A DNA stretch of 64,000 bases from Clostridiales bacterium (GTDB lineage: Bacteria > Bacillota > Clostridia > Lachnospirales > Bianqueaceae), in assembly GCA_024689505.1 (NCBI GenBank), contig JAILDJ010000271.1, positions 1 through 64,000 on the forward strand, given 5' to 3'. Shown here one piece after another: positions 8,654 through 18,351 of this stretch. The position numbers and the translations under genes were made by a program. Within the stretch, counting starts at the first letter, position 1. The number at the start of each line of letters is the position of its first letter. Below the pieces are notes generated by a model. The model was not told where the DNA came from. It saw only the letters and a program-made list of their open reading frames with translations, and ran no database searches.

Positions 8654-9603
8654 GTCGATTCAAAGACAGATTCACGCGGTGGCTGAATGGTGAGTCAGAT
8701 GTCATGAATTACGTCATGGACAGTACGCGAACACCGTATCTTTCCCGTGAATCTATAAAAGAACAAACCGCTGCGAAACGGCAAGAGTTTGCCGGTCGGT
8801 CCAGGACCAAGGACGTGGTGCGTGCAGAGACCAAGGGATTCTATGCATTGTATAACGTGGTGGCTATCATCAGCTGCATCGCTTTGATCGGGGTTCTGTT
8901 GTTTACAGTAGCGAACCTTCCGGAATATGGCCAGGAAAACCCCCGTACGGTCGAAGTGGTCAGCCGGTATGTGGAGAACGGCCTGGAGGAAACAGGCGCC
9001 GTCAATATCGTCGCGGGTATGATTCTGGATTATCGTGCCTTTGATACGCTTGGTGAGTCGCACGTCCTGTTTACAGCGCTGATCTGCGTGCTGATCTTGC
9101 TGCGCATCGATGCGAAAAACATGCGTATCGATTATGAGGATTATTATACGATCCGAGAGGACGCGTATTTTGACGTATCCGGTGACGCGATCATGCGCGG
9201 CGTTGGACTGGTGATCCTGCCCAGCGTTTTCCTGTTTGGCATCTATATTCTGTTGAACGGTCAGAATGGGCCGGGCGGTGGTTTTTCAGGCGGTGCGATC
9301 ATCGGTGCCGGATTGATCCTGTATTCGACAGCCTATGGCTTTGCTGCCGTGGATCGTTTCTATACACTGAAGCTATCAATTGCGATCACTTTTATTTCAT
9401 TGACCTTTTACAGCTTTGCGAAAGGATATGTATTTTTCACAGGAGCGAACGGACTTGAGAACGGGATCCCTAAGGGGATCCCCGGAGCGATCCTGTCCGG
9501 CGGACTGATCCTGCCATTGGATATCGCTGTCGGACTGGTGGTGGCATGTACGATGTACGGGTTTTACAGTTTGTTTAAGAGAGGAAGTATCGGCGGTGCT
9601 TGA
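8650..9603 (+). CDS. Fused MbhE-like + MnhB/MbhF-like antiporter subunit
   Basis: GAVNIVAGMILDYRAFDTLGESHVLFTAL (MbhE-like), then LNGQNGPGGGFSGGAIIGAGLIL (MnhB). Confidence 0.85.
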   Translation: MSRFKDRFTRWLNGESDVMNYVMDSTRTPYLSRESIKEQTAAKRQEFAGRSRTKDVVRAETKGFYALYNVVAIISCIALIGVLLFTVANLPEYGQENPRTVEVVSRYVENGLEETGAVNIVAGMILDYRAFDTLGESHVLFTALICVLILLRIDAKNMRIDYEDYYTIREDAYFDVSGDAIMRGVGLVILPSVFLFGIYILLNGQNGPGGGFSGGAIIGAGLILYSTAYGFAAVDRFYTLKLSIAITFISLTFYSFAKGYVFFTGANGLENGIPKGIPGAILSGGLILPLDIAVGLVVACTMYGFYSLFKRGSIGGA

Positions 9604-9976
9604 GAATTTATTGATCAATAACGAAGAAGCGGCGGCGGTCATCCTTTTTGGCATAGGATTTACCATGCTGCTGTTTCAGAAAAACCTGATCAAGAAATTG
9701 ATCGGGATGAATATCATGGATACGGGTGTCTTCCTGTTTTTGGCTTCCATGGGCTATATCAGCGGAAGGAAAGCACCGATCATCGTGGATGGCATACAAA
9801 CGACGGAAGCGTACATCAATCCGATCCCGGCAGGTCTGGTCCTGACGGGCATCGTGGTCTCGGTGTCGGTCACAGCCGTGATGCTTTCACTGACGATCCG
9901 ACTGTATAAGCGCTATCATACGTTGGAGTTGGACGAGATCTATGTGCTTTCCAAACACCAGATGGAGGATCGATAA
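9596..9976 (+). CDS. NuoK-like antiporter subunit (MrpC/MnhC; MbhG-like)
   Basis: 126 aa; LFGIGFTMLLFQKNLIKKLIGMNIMDTGVFLFL...NPIPAGLVLTGIVVSVSVTAVMLSLTIRLYKRY. GTG start overlaps the upstream gene. Confidence 0.88.
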   Translation: MLENLLINNEEAAAVILFGIGFTMLLFQKNLIKKLIGMNIMDTGVFLFLASMGYISGRKAPIIVDGIQTTEAYINPIPAGLVLTGIVVSVSVTAVMLSLTIRLYKRYHTLELDEIYVLSKHQMEDR

Positions 9977-11485
9977 GTGGATTTTATAACCAATTTTCCG
10001 CTGTTCAGCATCGTGCTGAGTCTGTTCTCCGGAGCCTTGTGTTTTACGCTTAGAGGGCATGGACGGGCGGCCAAGATCTACACGGTATGCGTTGAGAGCG
10101 TGTTGATCGCTCTTAACCTTTGTGTCCTGATCTATACGCTGAAAACGGGTACTTCTTTCACTTATACCATGGGTGAATTTCCCGCGCCTTGGGGCAATGA
10201 GATCCGCGCAGGTGTGCTGGAAGCCTTTTTGGCCGTATCTTTTGTAGGCATTCTTTTATGTTCGGTCCTGGCAGGGTACCGCTTTGTGCGGATCGACATG
10301 GACGCGGAAAAGATCAATCTGTATTATGCATTGATCAATCTGCTGACCGCGGCATTGATGGCCCTGATCTGGACGAATGATATTTTTACAGGGTATGTGT
10401 TCCTGGAGATCATGACGCTGACCAGCTGCGGCATCCTGATCGTTCGAGAGATCGGTCGTACCACGTTGGCGGCTGTCCGATATATGATCATGAATCTGCT
10501 GGGTTCCGGTCTGTTTCTGCTTGGCGTCGTTCTGTTATATGATCTGACGGGTCATCTGCTGATGGTGCCCATGCAGGAAGCGATCCGAGAGCTATCGGTT
10601 GATACAAAAGTCATTCCGGTTCTCACGATGTCAGTCGTGATCCTGACGATCGGACTCTCGATCAAAAGCGGTTTGTTTCCCTTCCATTTCTGGATGCCGG
10701 ATACCTATGGCTGGGCAACTCCGACATCGGCATCGATCCTTTCATCTTTAGTCTCCAAGGCATATATCTTCCTGTTGATCAAGATCTACTACCGGGCGGT
10801 CGGGTTCTGGGTCATTGAACAGATGCCGATCCAGGGTGTACTGATGGTGTTGGGGATCTGCGGGATCGTGATCGGTTCCTTCCAGGCGATCCGCGCGAAT
10901 ACGATCAATAGTATGGTGGCCTTTTCTTCAGCAGCACAGATCGGGTATATCTACATGGGCATCGGCCTGGGTGGAGAAGCGGGATACACAGCAGCAATTT
11001 TCCATATGCTGGCGCACGCAGTCACCAAATCCCTGCTGTTTCTGACAACGCCGCGCCTAGCAGCAGTATCCGGCGAAAGCCTGATATTCAAACGTCTGCA
11101 AGGAAGCGGCCTGCGCGACCGCATGGCGGGTGTCGCGTTTTTGATATCTTCATTCTCCATGATCGGCATTCCGATCTTCGCCGGCTTCTCATCCAAAATC
11201 CAGTTTGGACTGGCGGCGGTCAGCACCCGATCGGATGGCATCGTGATTTCCGTTATGTTGGCATTGGCGCTCAGTTCAGCTTTGAACGCGGTATACTTCA
11301 TCCGAACGATCATTCGTATCTACAGTACACGAGACGGCGCGGAGACAGAAGAGGATACCGGAAGATCCAGGGATCTTTCATTTGTCGGACCTATGCTGGC
11401 TTTGACACTTGGCAATTTGTTTCTAGGCTTGTTTTCCTGGATCGCAGTAGGATGGATCCAGACAGGCCTTTCGATGTTTTCCTGA
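9977..11485 (+). CDS. Complex-I antiporter-like subunit 1 (MrpD/NuoN-M-like)
   Basis: FLEIMTLTSCGILIV, SIKSGLFPFHFWMPDTY and IGIPIFAGFSSK motifs; about 14 TM segments. Confidence 0.88.
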   Translation: MDFITNFPLFSIVLSLFSGALCFTLRGHGRAAKIYTVCVESVLIALNLCVLIYTLKTGTSFTYTMGEFPAPWGNEIRAGVLEAFLAVSFVGILLCSVLAGYRFVRIDMDAEKINLYYALINLLTAALMALIWTNDIFTGYVFLEIMTLTSCGILIVREIGRTTLAAVRYMIMNLLGSGLFLLGVVLLYDLTGHLLMVPMQEAIRELSVDTKVIPVLTMSVVILTIGLSIKSGLFPFHFWMPDTYGWATPTSASILSSLVSKAYIFLLIKIYYRAVGFWVIEQMPIQGVLMVLGICGIVIGSFQAIRANTINSMVAFSSAAQIGYIYMGIGLGGEAGYTAAIFHMLAHAVTKSLLFLTTPRLAAVSGESLIFKRLQGSGLRDRMAGVAFLISSFSMIGIPIFAGFSSKIQFGLAAVSTRSDGIVISVMLALALSSALNAVYFIRTIIRIYSTRDGAETEEDTGRSRDLSFVGPMLALTLGNLFLGLFSWIAVGWIQTGLSMFS

Positions 11486-11500
11486 AAGAGGTGATAGATC

Positions 11501-12949
11501 ATGCTGTATGTACTCGCATTCCTGTTTCCGGCAGCGGCAGGCGTTCTGTCTGCAACACTTCCGGTACACAACGATCGGACAAGAAAAGCTCTTTATATAG
11601 GCACACTGTTTTTGTCGGATCTTTTCGCGGTATTGGCCATGCTGCGAGGCGGAACGTTTACACTCTGTACACTTTCGGAAAACGTCCGTCTGTCCTTTGC
11701 ATTAGATGGTTTTGGCCGTTTGTGTCAGGCCGTCGTACTGTTCATGTATACCGTCATTTGCTTCTATGCGTTCGAGTATATGAAGAAAGAGGAGCACCCG
11801 GACCGGTTCTTCGCGTTCTATTTCGTATCTATGGGTGCGATGAATGCGGTATGCATGGCGCAGAACCTGGTCAGCCTGTATTTCTGCTTTGAACTGGCGA
11901 CACTTTCGACTTTGCCGCTGGTCCTGCATGAACTGAGCCGTGACGCGATCGCCGCTGGTTTGAAATACTTGTTCTATTCCATCGGCGGAGCGCTGCTTGG
12001 CTTGTTCGCGATCTTCTTCGTATATGAATATACGAATGGAGCGCCAGCGTTCGTGCTGGGCGGGTGTCTGGACCGGACAGCCCTGGAAGGACACGAAGGG
12101 ATCTTCCTGGCAGCCGTATTCGCAGGCATCGTAGGCTTTGGTACAAAGGCCGGTATGTATCCGATGCATGGCTGGCTTCCGGCGGCACATCCGATCGCGC
12201 CGGCGCCTGCGTCTTCACTGCTTTCCGGTATCATTGCGAAGGCCGGGATCATTGCTGTGATCCGTCTGGTGTATTATTCAACGGGCACAGAGATCCTGGC
12301 AGGGACCTGGGTCCAGACGACGTGGATGATCCTTGCGCTCATCACCATCTTTATGGGCTCTATGATGGCGTACCGAGAGAAGATCGTAAAGAAACGCCTG
12401 GCATATTCGACGGTCAGCCAGATCTCGTATATCATGCTGGCACTTTCCTTCCTGTCGGTACAGGGACTGAAAGGCGGCCTGCTGCACTTGATGGCGCATG
12501 CGTCCGCTAAAGGATGCTTGTTCCTCGTCGCCGGTGTGTTCATTTACAAATGGGATCTGCGGCAGGTTGGCGACCTGAAAGGCATCGGGCAGAAAATGCC
12601 CGTGACCATGTGGTGCTTTATGATATCGGCACTATCGCTGGTGGGTATCCCCCCGATGGGCGGATTCGTCAGCAAATGGGTGATCGCGGAAACGGCTGTT
12701 GGCAGCGGCCTTGCGGTATTCCGATTCTTAGCACCGGCAGTACTATTGTTATCTGCGTTGTTGACTGCAGGCTACTTGTTCCCGATCGCGATCGATGGAT
12801 TCTTCCCAGGACATGAAGAGAGCAGTGTGCCGGCGGAGAAGGATGAGCCCACTGCTTGGATGGTAGTGCCCATGATCCTGCTTTGCGCAGCAGGTCTTTG
12901 CGTGGGTCTGTTCGGACAGCCCTTGGTCAGTGGAATCTTTGGTTTGTAA
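11501..12949 (+). CDS. Complex-I antiporter-like subunit 2 (MrpD/NuoM-like)
   Basis: FGTKAGMYPMHGWLPAAHPIAPAPASSLLSGIIAKAGI and VGIPPMGGFVSK. Confidence 0.9.
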   Translation: MLYVLAFLFPAAAGVLSATLPVHNDRTRKALYIGTLFLSDLFAVLAMLRGGTFTLCTLSENVRLSFALDGFGRLCQAVVLFMYTVICFYAFEYMKKEEHPDRFFAFYFVSMGAMNAVCMAQNLVSLYFCFELATLSTLPLVLHELSRDAIAAGLKYLFYSIGGALLGLFAIFFVYEYTNGAPAFVLGGCLDRTALEGHEGIFLAAVFAGIVGFGTKAGMYPMHGWLPAAHPIAPAPASSLLSGIIAKAGIIAVIRLVYYSTGTEILAGTWVQTTWMILALITIFMGSMMAYREKIVKKRLAYSTVSQISYIMLALSFLSVQGLKGGLLHLMAHASAKGCLFLVAGVFIYKWDLRQVGDLKGIGQKMPVTMWCFMISALSLVGIPPMGGFVSKWVIAETAVGSGLAVFRFLAPAVLLLSALLTAGYLFPIAIDGFFPGHEESSVPAEKDEPTAWMVVPMILLCAAGLCVGLFGQPLVSGIFGL

Positions 12950-12970
12950 ACGACTGAGGAGGATATACGA

Positions 12971-14443
12971 TTGAACCCCCTGTTTCTTTTAGTTCCCATC
13001 CTGTTCCCGATCCTTTTCGGGTTTTTGCTGATCCCTCTCGGGATCCCGCAGCATAAGGACAGACTTCGGAACGTATACGCAGAAGTGATCGTCATCCTGA
13101 CGACGATCTTCGTGTGGGTGGCATTGCTGTGGGTGCAGCGAGAGCCGGTCGAGATCTATAGCTTTACCCGTGGGTTTTCTATCGATCTGAAGATCGATGG
13201 ACCGGGCCTGCTGTTTGCCGGTATGATCTCCGTGATGTGGCCTCTTGTAATGCTGTATGCTTTCGATTACATGAAAGAAACGAAGCGCAAAAACATGTTT
13301 TTTGCCTTCTATATCATGACATATGGGGTGACGCTGGGCATTGCTTTCGCTGCCAATATGACCACGATGTATGTTTTCTTTGAAATGCTTACACTTGTCA
13401 CCGTGCCTTTGGTCTCTTATTATCAGGATCATGACAGCATGTTCTCCGCGCGCAAGTATGCCGCCTATACCATTGGCGGAGCCGGTCTGGGCTTTTTCGC
13501 TGTGGTCGCATCCACGGTATATGGTGACGCGGGCAGCTTTGTATTGGGTGGCAGCTTGGGAGATGTGTATGATTCCTGGATCATTCATGTCGCGTTCTTG
13601 TTCGGCTTTTTTGGCTTTGGCGTGAAGGCGGCCTTGTTCCCCGTGCACGATTGGCTGCCGACCGCATCGGCTGCACCCACGCCGGTCACCGCGCTGCTGC
13701 ATGCCGTTGCTGTCGTCAACTCCGGTGTTTTTGCCATTGTGCGTCTGGTCTGGTATACCTTTGATCCTCAGAAAATGATCGGGACCTGGCCACAGCAGAC
13801 AGCGCTTGTTTTTATCATCTTCACATTAGTGTTTTCAGCGGGCATGGCACAGAAGGAACGTCATTTCAAAAGGCGTTTGGCGTATTCGACGGTCAGCAAT
13901 CTGTCCTATATGCTGTTCGGGATCCTGCTGATGACACCGGCCGGCCTGGAGGCAGGTCTTCTGCATATGCTGTTCCACGGGATCATCAAAATGACACTGT
14001 TCCTGTGTGCAGGTGTTTTCATGCACGTCACCGGACGCAATTATATGTATGAGATCAATGGTGTGGGACGATGGATGCCAACGACGTTCGTATGTTTTAC
14101 CATTGCGGCATTTTCTTTGATCGGCATTCCCGGGTTCTGCGGCTTCGTATCCAAATGGTACCTGATCACAGCCGGCCTGGAGTCTGATACTGTTCTGGGA
14201 ACTGTCGGGGCGTTCGCACTTATCATTGCGGCCTTCCTGTGCGCCATGTATACATTGAACATCAGTGTGCGCGCATTCTTCCCGATGCATAAGACCGATC
14301 AGTTTGCGGACCGCAAGAAACCGTTCCCGCCGCATGTGCTGATGCTGATACCGATCGTGGTCTTCTGCCTGGTCAATATGATCATAGGCGTACATCCGCA
14401 GCCTGTGGTCCGCCTGATGCAGTGGATCACCAGCGGAATATAA
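12971..14443 (+). CDS. Complex-I antiporter-like subunit 3 (MrpA/NuoL- or MrpD-like)
   Basis: FGVKAALFPVHDWLPTASAAPTPVTALLHAVAVVNSGVFAIVRL and IGIPGFCGFVSKW; TTG start. Confidence 0.88.
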   Translation: MNPLFLLVPILFPILFGFLLIPLGIPQHKDRLRNVYAEVIVILTTIFVWVALLWVQREPVEIYSFTRGFSIDLKIDGPGLLFAGMISVMWPLVMLYAFDYMKETKRKNMFFAFYIMTYGVTLGIAFAANMTTMYVFFEMLTLVTVPLVSYYQDHDSMFSARKYAAYTIGGAGLGFFAVVASTVYGDAGSFVLGGSLGDVYDSWIIHVAFLFGFFGFGVKAALFPVHDWLPTASAAPTPVTALLHAVAVVNSGVFAIVRLVWYTFDPQKMIGTWPQQTALVFIIFTLVFSAGMAQKERHFKRRLAYSTVSNLSYMLFGILLMTPAGLEAGLLHMLFHGIIKMTLFLCAGVFMHVTGRNYMYEINGVGRWMPTTFVCFTIAAFSLIGIPGFCGFVSKWYLITAGLESDTVLGTVGAFALIIAAFLCAMYTLNISVRAFFPMHKTDQFADRKKPFPPHVLMLIPIVVFCLVNMIIGVHPQPVVRLMQWITSGI

Positions 14444-14458
14444 GAGGGAGGGGCGCTT

Positions 14459-16540
14459 ATGTTGACCATCAGTATTGTTTTTGGTCCCTTCTTATGCGCG
14501 GCCGTACTCTTCTTTCTTGGGCTGAAACGGCCGATCCTGCGGGACCTTGGCGTGATCATCGTATCTGCGATGGAATTGATATTGACGCTCTTTTTATGGA
14601 GACAGAAGGTACAGCTGCGGGTCCCCGTGCTGCTGCAGGGGCTTGGATTCACGACGGATGGGTTCCGTTCCACATATGCGGTGATCACTGCGTTTATGTG
14701 GACCGGTGCCAGCGCGTTCGCGAAAGAGTACTTCCGGCACGAAAGGGAGCATCTGGACCGATTTTGGTTTTTCATGATCATAACGCTCGGCGCGACGGAA
14801 GGAGTGATGCTGTCCGCAGACTTGATGACAGCATTCATCTTTTTTGAGATCTTGTCCTTTACTTCTTTTACCTGGGTCATCCATGAGGAGACACCTGGAG
14901 CGATCCGTGCCGGATATACTTATTTATTCATCGCCGTGATCGGCGGTCTGGTCCTGTTTATGGGGTTGCTCCTTCTGCATACCGAGACTGGGACGCTGGT
15001 ATTCGCAGAGCTGAAACATGGAGTCGAAACAGCGGAACATCCGAAGCGCATCCTGACGGCAGCCGTCTGCATCCTGCTTGGCTTTGGCGCCAAGGCAGGT
15101 ATGTTTCCGCTGCATGTATGGCTGCCGAAAGCCCATCCTGTGGCGCCTTCGCCCGCTTCGGCGCTGCTGTCCGGCATGCTGACCAAAGTCGGCATCTACG
15201 GTATCTTGATGCTCAGTGTTTCCGCGATGCTGGAAAGGCAGCCGTTTGGCCTTCTGGTATTGATTCTGGGCTTGATTACAATGGTGCTCGGTGCTGTGCT
15301 CGCACTGTTTTCCATTGATTTGAAGCGGACGCTCGCATGTTCTTCGATGTCGCAGATCGGCTTTATCCTGACCGGCGTTGGGATGATGGTCTGCTTAAGC
15401 GCGGGCGGCGCGGAAGAAGGAGCAGGTGTTGCCGCATCCGGCCTGGTGCTGCACATGGTCAACCACTCATTGATCAAACTGGTCCTGTTCCTGGCGGCCG
15501 GTGCCGTCGTGATGCGCCTCCATAAGCTGGATCTGAATGAGATCCGCGGATGGGGTCGGCGAAGAAAAGTGTTGATGATCGCGTTTGCACTGGGGGCCTT
15601 GTCCATCAGCGGAGTACCGTTTTTTGGAGGTTATATAAGCAAGACATTGCTGCATGAAGGGATCGTCGAAGGGATCCATCATCTGGAAGGCCTGCATGGA
15701 TTTCTTTCTGCGGCAGAGTGGATGTTCCTGTGTTCCGGCGGTATGACGTTTGCCTATATGCTGAAACTGTTTATCTGCTTGTTCGCAGAGAAGAACAAAG
15801 ATGAAAAAGTACAGGCTGCCTATGACGCCGGTCCTGGCGCCATGAATGGCTTAAGTACAGCCGCGATCCTGGCAGCGGCTATTTGGATGGTCATCCTGGG
15901 ACAGCCCGCCGTGATGACACGGCTGGCTGCGCGTATGACCGGATTTCATGAGATCCTTTCCTTCCAGGCATTCTCCTGGACGAACCTGAAGGGAGGGTTG
16001 ATCTCTCTTACGATCGGTGCGGTGCTGTATAGCACGGTGGTACGGCGCTGGATCCTGAAAGATGGCGTTTATAGAGATCTGTGGCCTTCCGGATGGGATC
16101 TGGAAGAGAAGCTATACCGCCCATTGCTGACCCAATGGCTGCCGAAGATCGGCGGCATGATCGCGCAGATCCCCGGAGAGAACCGCATCCTGATACCCGC
16201 CATGAAAGAGCTTGTGAAACTGGGCAAAGCCGCAGCGGCAGTTCCTGGAGAAAATAAAGTCCTGCGGCCGCTTGCCAAAGCCATTGTATGGATCGGCGCG
16301 TTCGTGGGACGGCTGCTGGATACCGGTATGGATGGGATGATCCTTTTGCTGCGGCGTACTTTGATGAAAGAACGAAAGCTGCAAGGCGAAGAACGCAGAC
16401 ATCCGGGTCTGATCCGGACCATGACGGCGGAACTTGAGGAAACGATGCATCCGCTGATGTCGAACTTTACTTTTGCCATGCTGATGACATGTCTTGGCAT
16501 CCTGATCGTTTTGATCGCTGTCATTGCTGCAGTCATGTAG
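14459..16540 (+). CDS. Complex-I antiporter-like subunit 4 (HyfB/NuoL-like, 693 aa with C-terminal extension)
   Basis: FGAKAGMFPLHVWLPKAHPVAPSPASALLSGMLTKVGIYG and SGVPFFGGYISK; long C-terminal extension ending in a TM helix. Confidence 0.88.
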   Translation: MLTISIVFGPFLCAAVLFFLGLKRPILRDLGVIIVSAMELILTLFLWRQKVQLRVPVLLQGLGFTTDGFRSTYAVITAFMWTGASAFAKEYFRHEREHLDRFWFFMIITLGATEGVMLSADLMTAFIFFEILSFTSFTWVIHEETPGAIRAGYTYLFIAVIGGLVLFMGLLLLHTETGTLVFAELKHGVETAEHPKRILTAAVCILLGFGAKAGMFPLHVWLPKAHPVAPSPASALLSGMLTKVGIYGILMLSVSAMLERQPFGLLVLILGLITMVLGAVLALFSIDLKRTLACSSMSQIGFILTGVGMMVCLSAGGAEEGAGVAASGLVLHMVNHSLIKLVLFLAAGAVVMRLHKLDLNEIRGWGRRRKVLMIAFALGALSISGVPFFGGYISKTLLHEGIVEGIHHLEGLHGFLSAAEWMFLCSGGMTFAYMLKLFICLFAEKNKDEKVQAAYDAGPGAMNGLSTAAILAAAIWMVILGQPAVMTRLAARMTGFHEILSFQAFSWTNLKGGLISLTIGAVLYSTVVRRWILKDGVYRDLWPSGWDLEEKLYRPLLTQWLPKIGGMIAQIPGENRILIPAMKELVKLGKAAAAVPGENKVLRPLAKAIVWIGAFVGRLLDTGMDGMILLLRRTLMKERKLQGEERRHPGLIRTMTAELEETMHPLMSNFTFAMLMTCLGILIVLIAVIAAVM

Positions 16541-18059
16541 GCATGGCACCTGATAAAAACCCTTTGGGACGGTACTGCAGCGCCTCGGCGATCTGCTGTG
16601 TCCCGATCTGCTCCTGATCAGCCAGATCCGCTATGGATCTGGCTGTTTTCAATAGGTTGTGCCTCGTACGAAGACTTAAGTGGAACCGGGCACAAGCCTC
16701 GCGGAACAAGGATGCGGCGGAAGGATGCAGTTTGCAGTATGTTTCGATCTTTCCCGGAGGAATGCGGCTGTTCAGGGTGAAACTTTCCTTACGGAACCGG
16801 GACCGCTGACGGTCGGCTGCTTGCTGTATCTGTTCCTGGAGATGCGTCACATCGGCCGGTGTGTAGACCTGACGGTCCGTATCCGGAACCGCATCGAGCA
16901 GCACGCACAGATCGATACGCTCGATGAGGGCGGTGCTTAATCTGCCTTGATAGCGGCGGATCGCATGTAAGGAACAAGAGCATGCAGGTGAAGGGAATTG
17001 CCCACAGGGGCAGAGGTTGGTGGTGCCGACCAGCATGAAATCCGCGGGCAGCGTTTCGGCCTGATCCAGATACCGCAGGCGGATTTGATGGGATTCCAAC
17101 GGGGTCCGCAGATGCTCCAGCACGCCTGTGGCGAATTCTGCCGCCTCATCAAGGATCAAAAGACCGTGATCGGCCCGGGTGATCTCGCCCGGCTGGATGG
17201 GGCGGCCGCCGCCGATCAGCGCATGGGCGGTGATCGAATGATGCGGTGACCGGATAGGCCGACTGACCTGCTGCGTCAAGTGTGTTTCAGATAAGGCACG
17301 GATCATCAGAAGATGCTGCAGATCCTCTTCAGAGGGCACGGGCAGCAGGCATGGAGCAGCCTGAGCCAAAAGCGTTTTGCCGCAGCCAGGCGGACCCAGA
17401 AACAGCAGATTGTGTCCACCGGCGCAGGCGACCATCAACGCCCGTTTGCCAGCCAGCTGGCCCCGTATCGACAGCAGGGTATCAGCAGGAGGCCGCGCGT
17501 AATGTAATGGGACATGCGGTAACGGATCTATAGTAAGACGGCCGCACCATAAAGCTGCCGCTTCAGCAAGCGTCGCAACAGGGAGGATCTCAAGATCCGG
17601 CAGCAAAGAGGCTTCAGCCGTGTTTCCGGCAGGGACGAGTATGGATGAGATACCGGCCTTAGCCAGATCCCCATGGACTAAGGGGCCGAAAGATCCTATG
17701 CGCTGTACAGGGTGGATATCCCCATTCAGGGACAGATCCCCTATGACGGCCGTGGTGGCGTTGCGATGACAGGGAGCCTGGAGATCGGCGCAAAGGATGC
17801 CGAGGGCGACAGGCAGGTCCAATCCAGCTTTGAGCCTGGCCGTATCCGGACAGCGCAGGTTGACTGTGATGCGTTTTGCCGGGAAGGAGAACCCGGCAGC
17901 CAGAAATGCGCTGTGCACCCGCTCGCGAACGCCCCGGGCTACGGTCTCGGATACCCCGATCATATGGATGGCGGGCAGTCCGGGAAGGATGTCGACCTCG
18001 ATATCCAGCCGCCTGGCCCGGATCCCGTCATGATAGATCGTACAGATTTTCTGAAACAT
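16533..18059 (-). CDS. comM: YifB/ComM family Mg-chelatase-like AAA+ ATPase
   Basis: MFQKICTIYHDGIRARRLDIEVDILPGLP; Walker A LGPPGCGKTLLAQ; FRSPHHS-type PIRSPHHSIT; ATNLCPCG-type TTNLCPCG. Start placed at the internal ATG (18059). Confidence 0.95.
   Translation of the reverse strand: MFQKICTIYHDGIRARRLDIEVDILPGLPAIHMIGVSETVARGVRERVHSAFLAAGFSFPAKRITVNLRCPDTARLKAGLDLPVALGILCADLQAPCHRNATTAVIGDLSLNGDIHPVQRIGSFGPLVHGDLAKAGISSILVPAGNTAEASLLPDLEILPVATLAEAAALWCGRLTIDPLPHVPLHYARPPADTLLSIRGQLAGKRALMVACAGGHNLLFLGPPGCGKTLLAQAAPCLLPVPSEEDLQHLLMIRALSETHLTQQVSRPIRSPHHSITAHALIGGGRPIQPGEITRADHGLLILDEAAEFATGVLEHLRTPLESHQIRLRYLDQAETLPADFMLVGTTNLCPCGQFPSPACSCSLHAIRRYQGRLSTALIERIDLCVLLDAVPDTDRQVYTPADVTHLQEQIQQAADRQRSRFRKESFTLNSRIPPGKIETYCKLHPSAASLFREACARFHLSLRTRHNLLKTARSIADLADQEQIGTQQIAEALQYRPKGFLSGAMPT
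16620..16650 (+). terminator. Candidate terminator for the antiporter operon inside the 3' end of comM (antisense)
   Basis: agccagatcc-gctat-ggatctggct, a perfect 10-bp stem with 5-nt loop, then gttttc. Confidence 0.4.
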
Positions 18060-18351
18060 AGATGTCCTTTCCATCAAGATCATTTGCTGATATATAGGTC
18101 GTTTTTCCGGAAGTGTCCATGACACATCCAAGTGTCGGTGTGTGGGATCTGCCTGTTTTTTTGCTGAAGAGAGAAAGAAAATATAAAGGAATAGTTAAAA
18201 TACATAAAAAAATAACGCGATCGTTCGAGATATCATAAAAATCAGCGAATTCTAAAAGATCGCTGTTTTTTCATCTATGCAAAAAGGAAAATTCAACGTA
18301 TAATAATTGGCGCAGATGATCCGGGACCGGAATATGATGGGAGATCATAGG

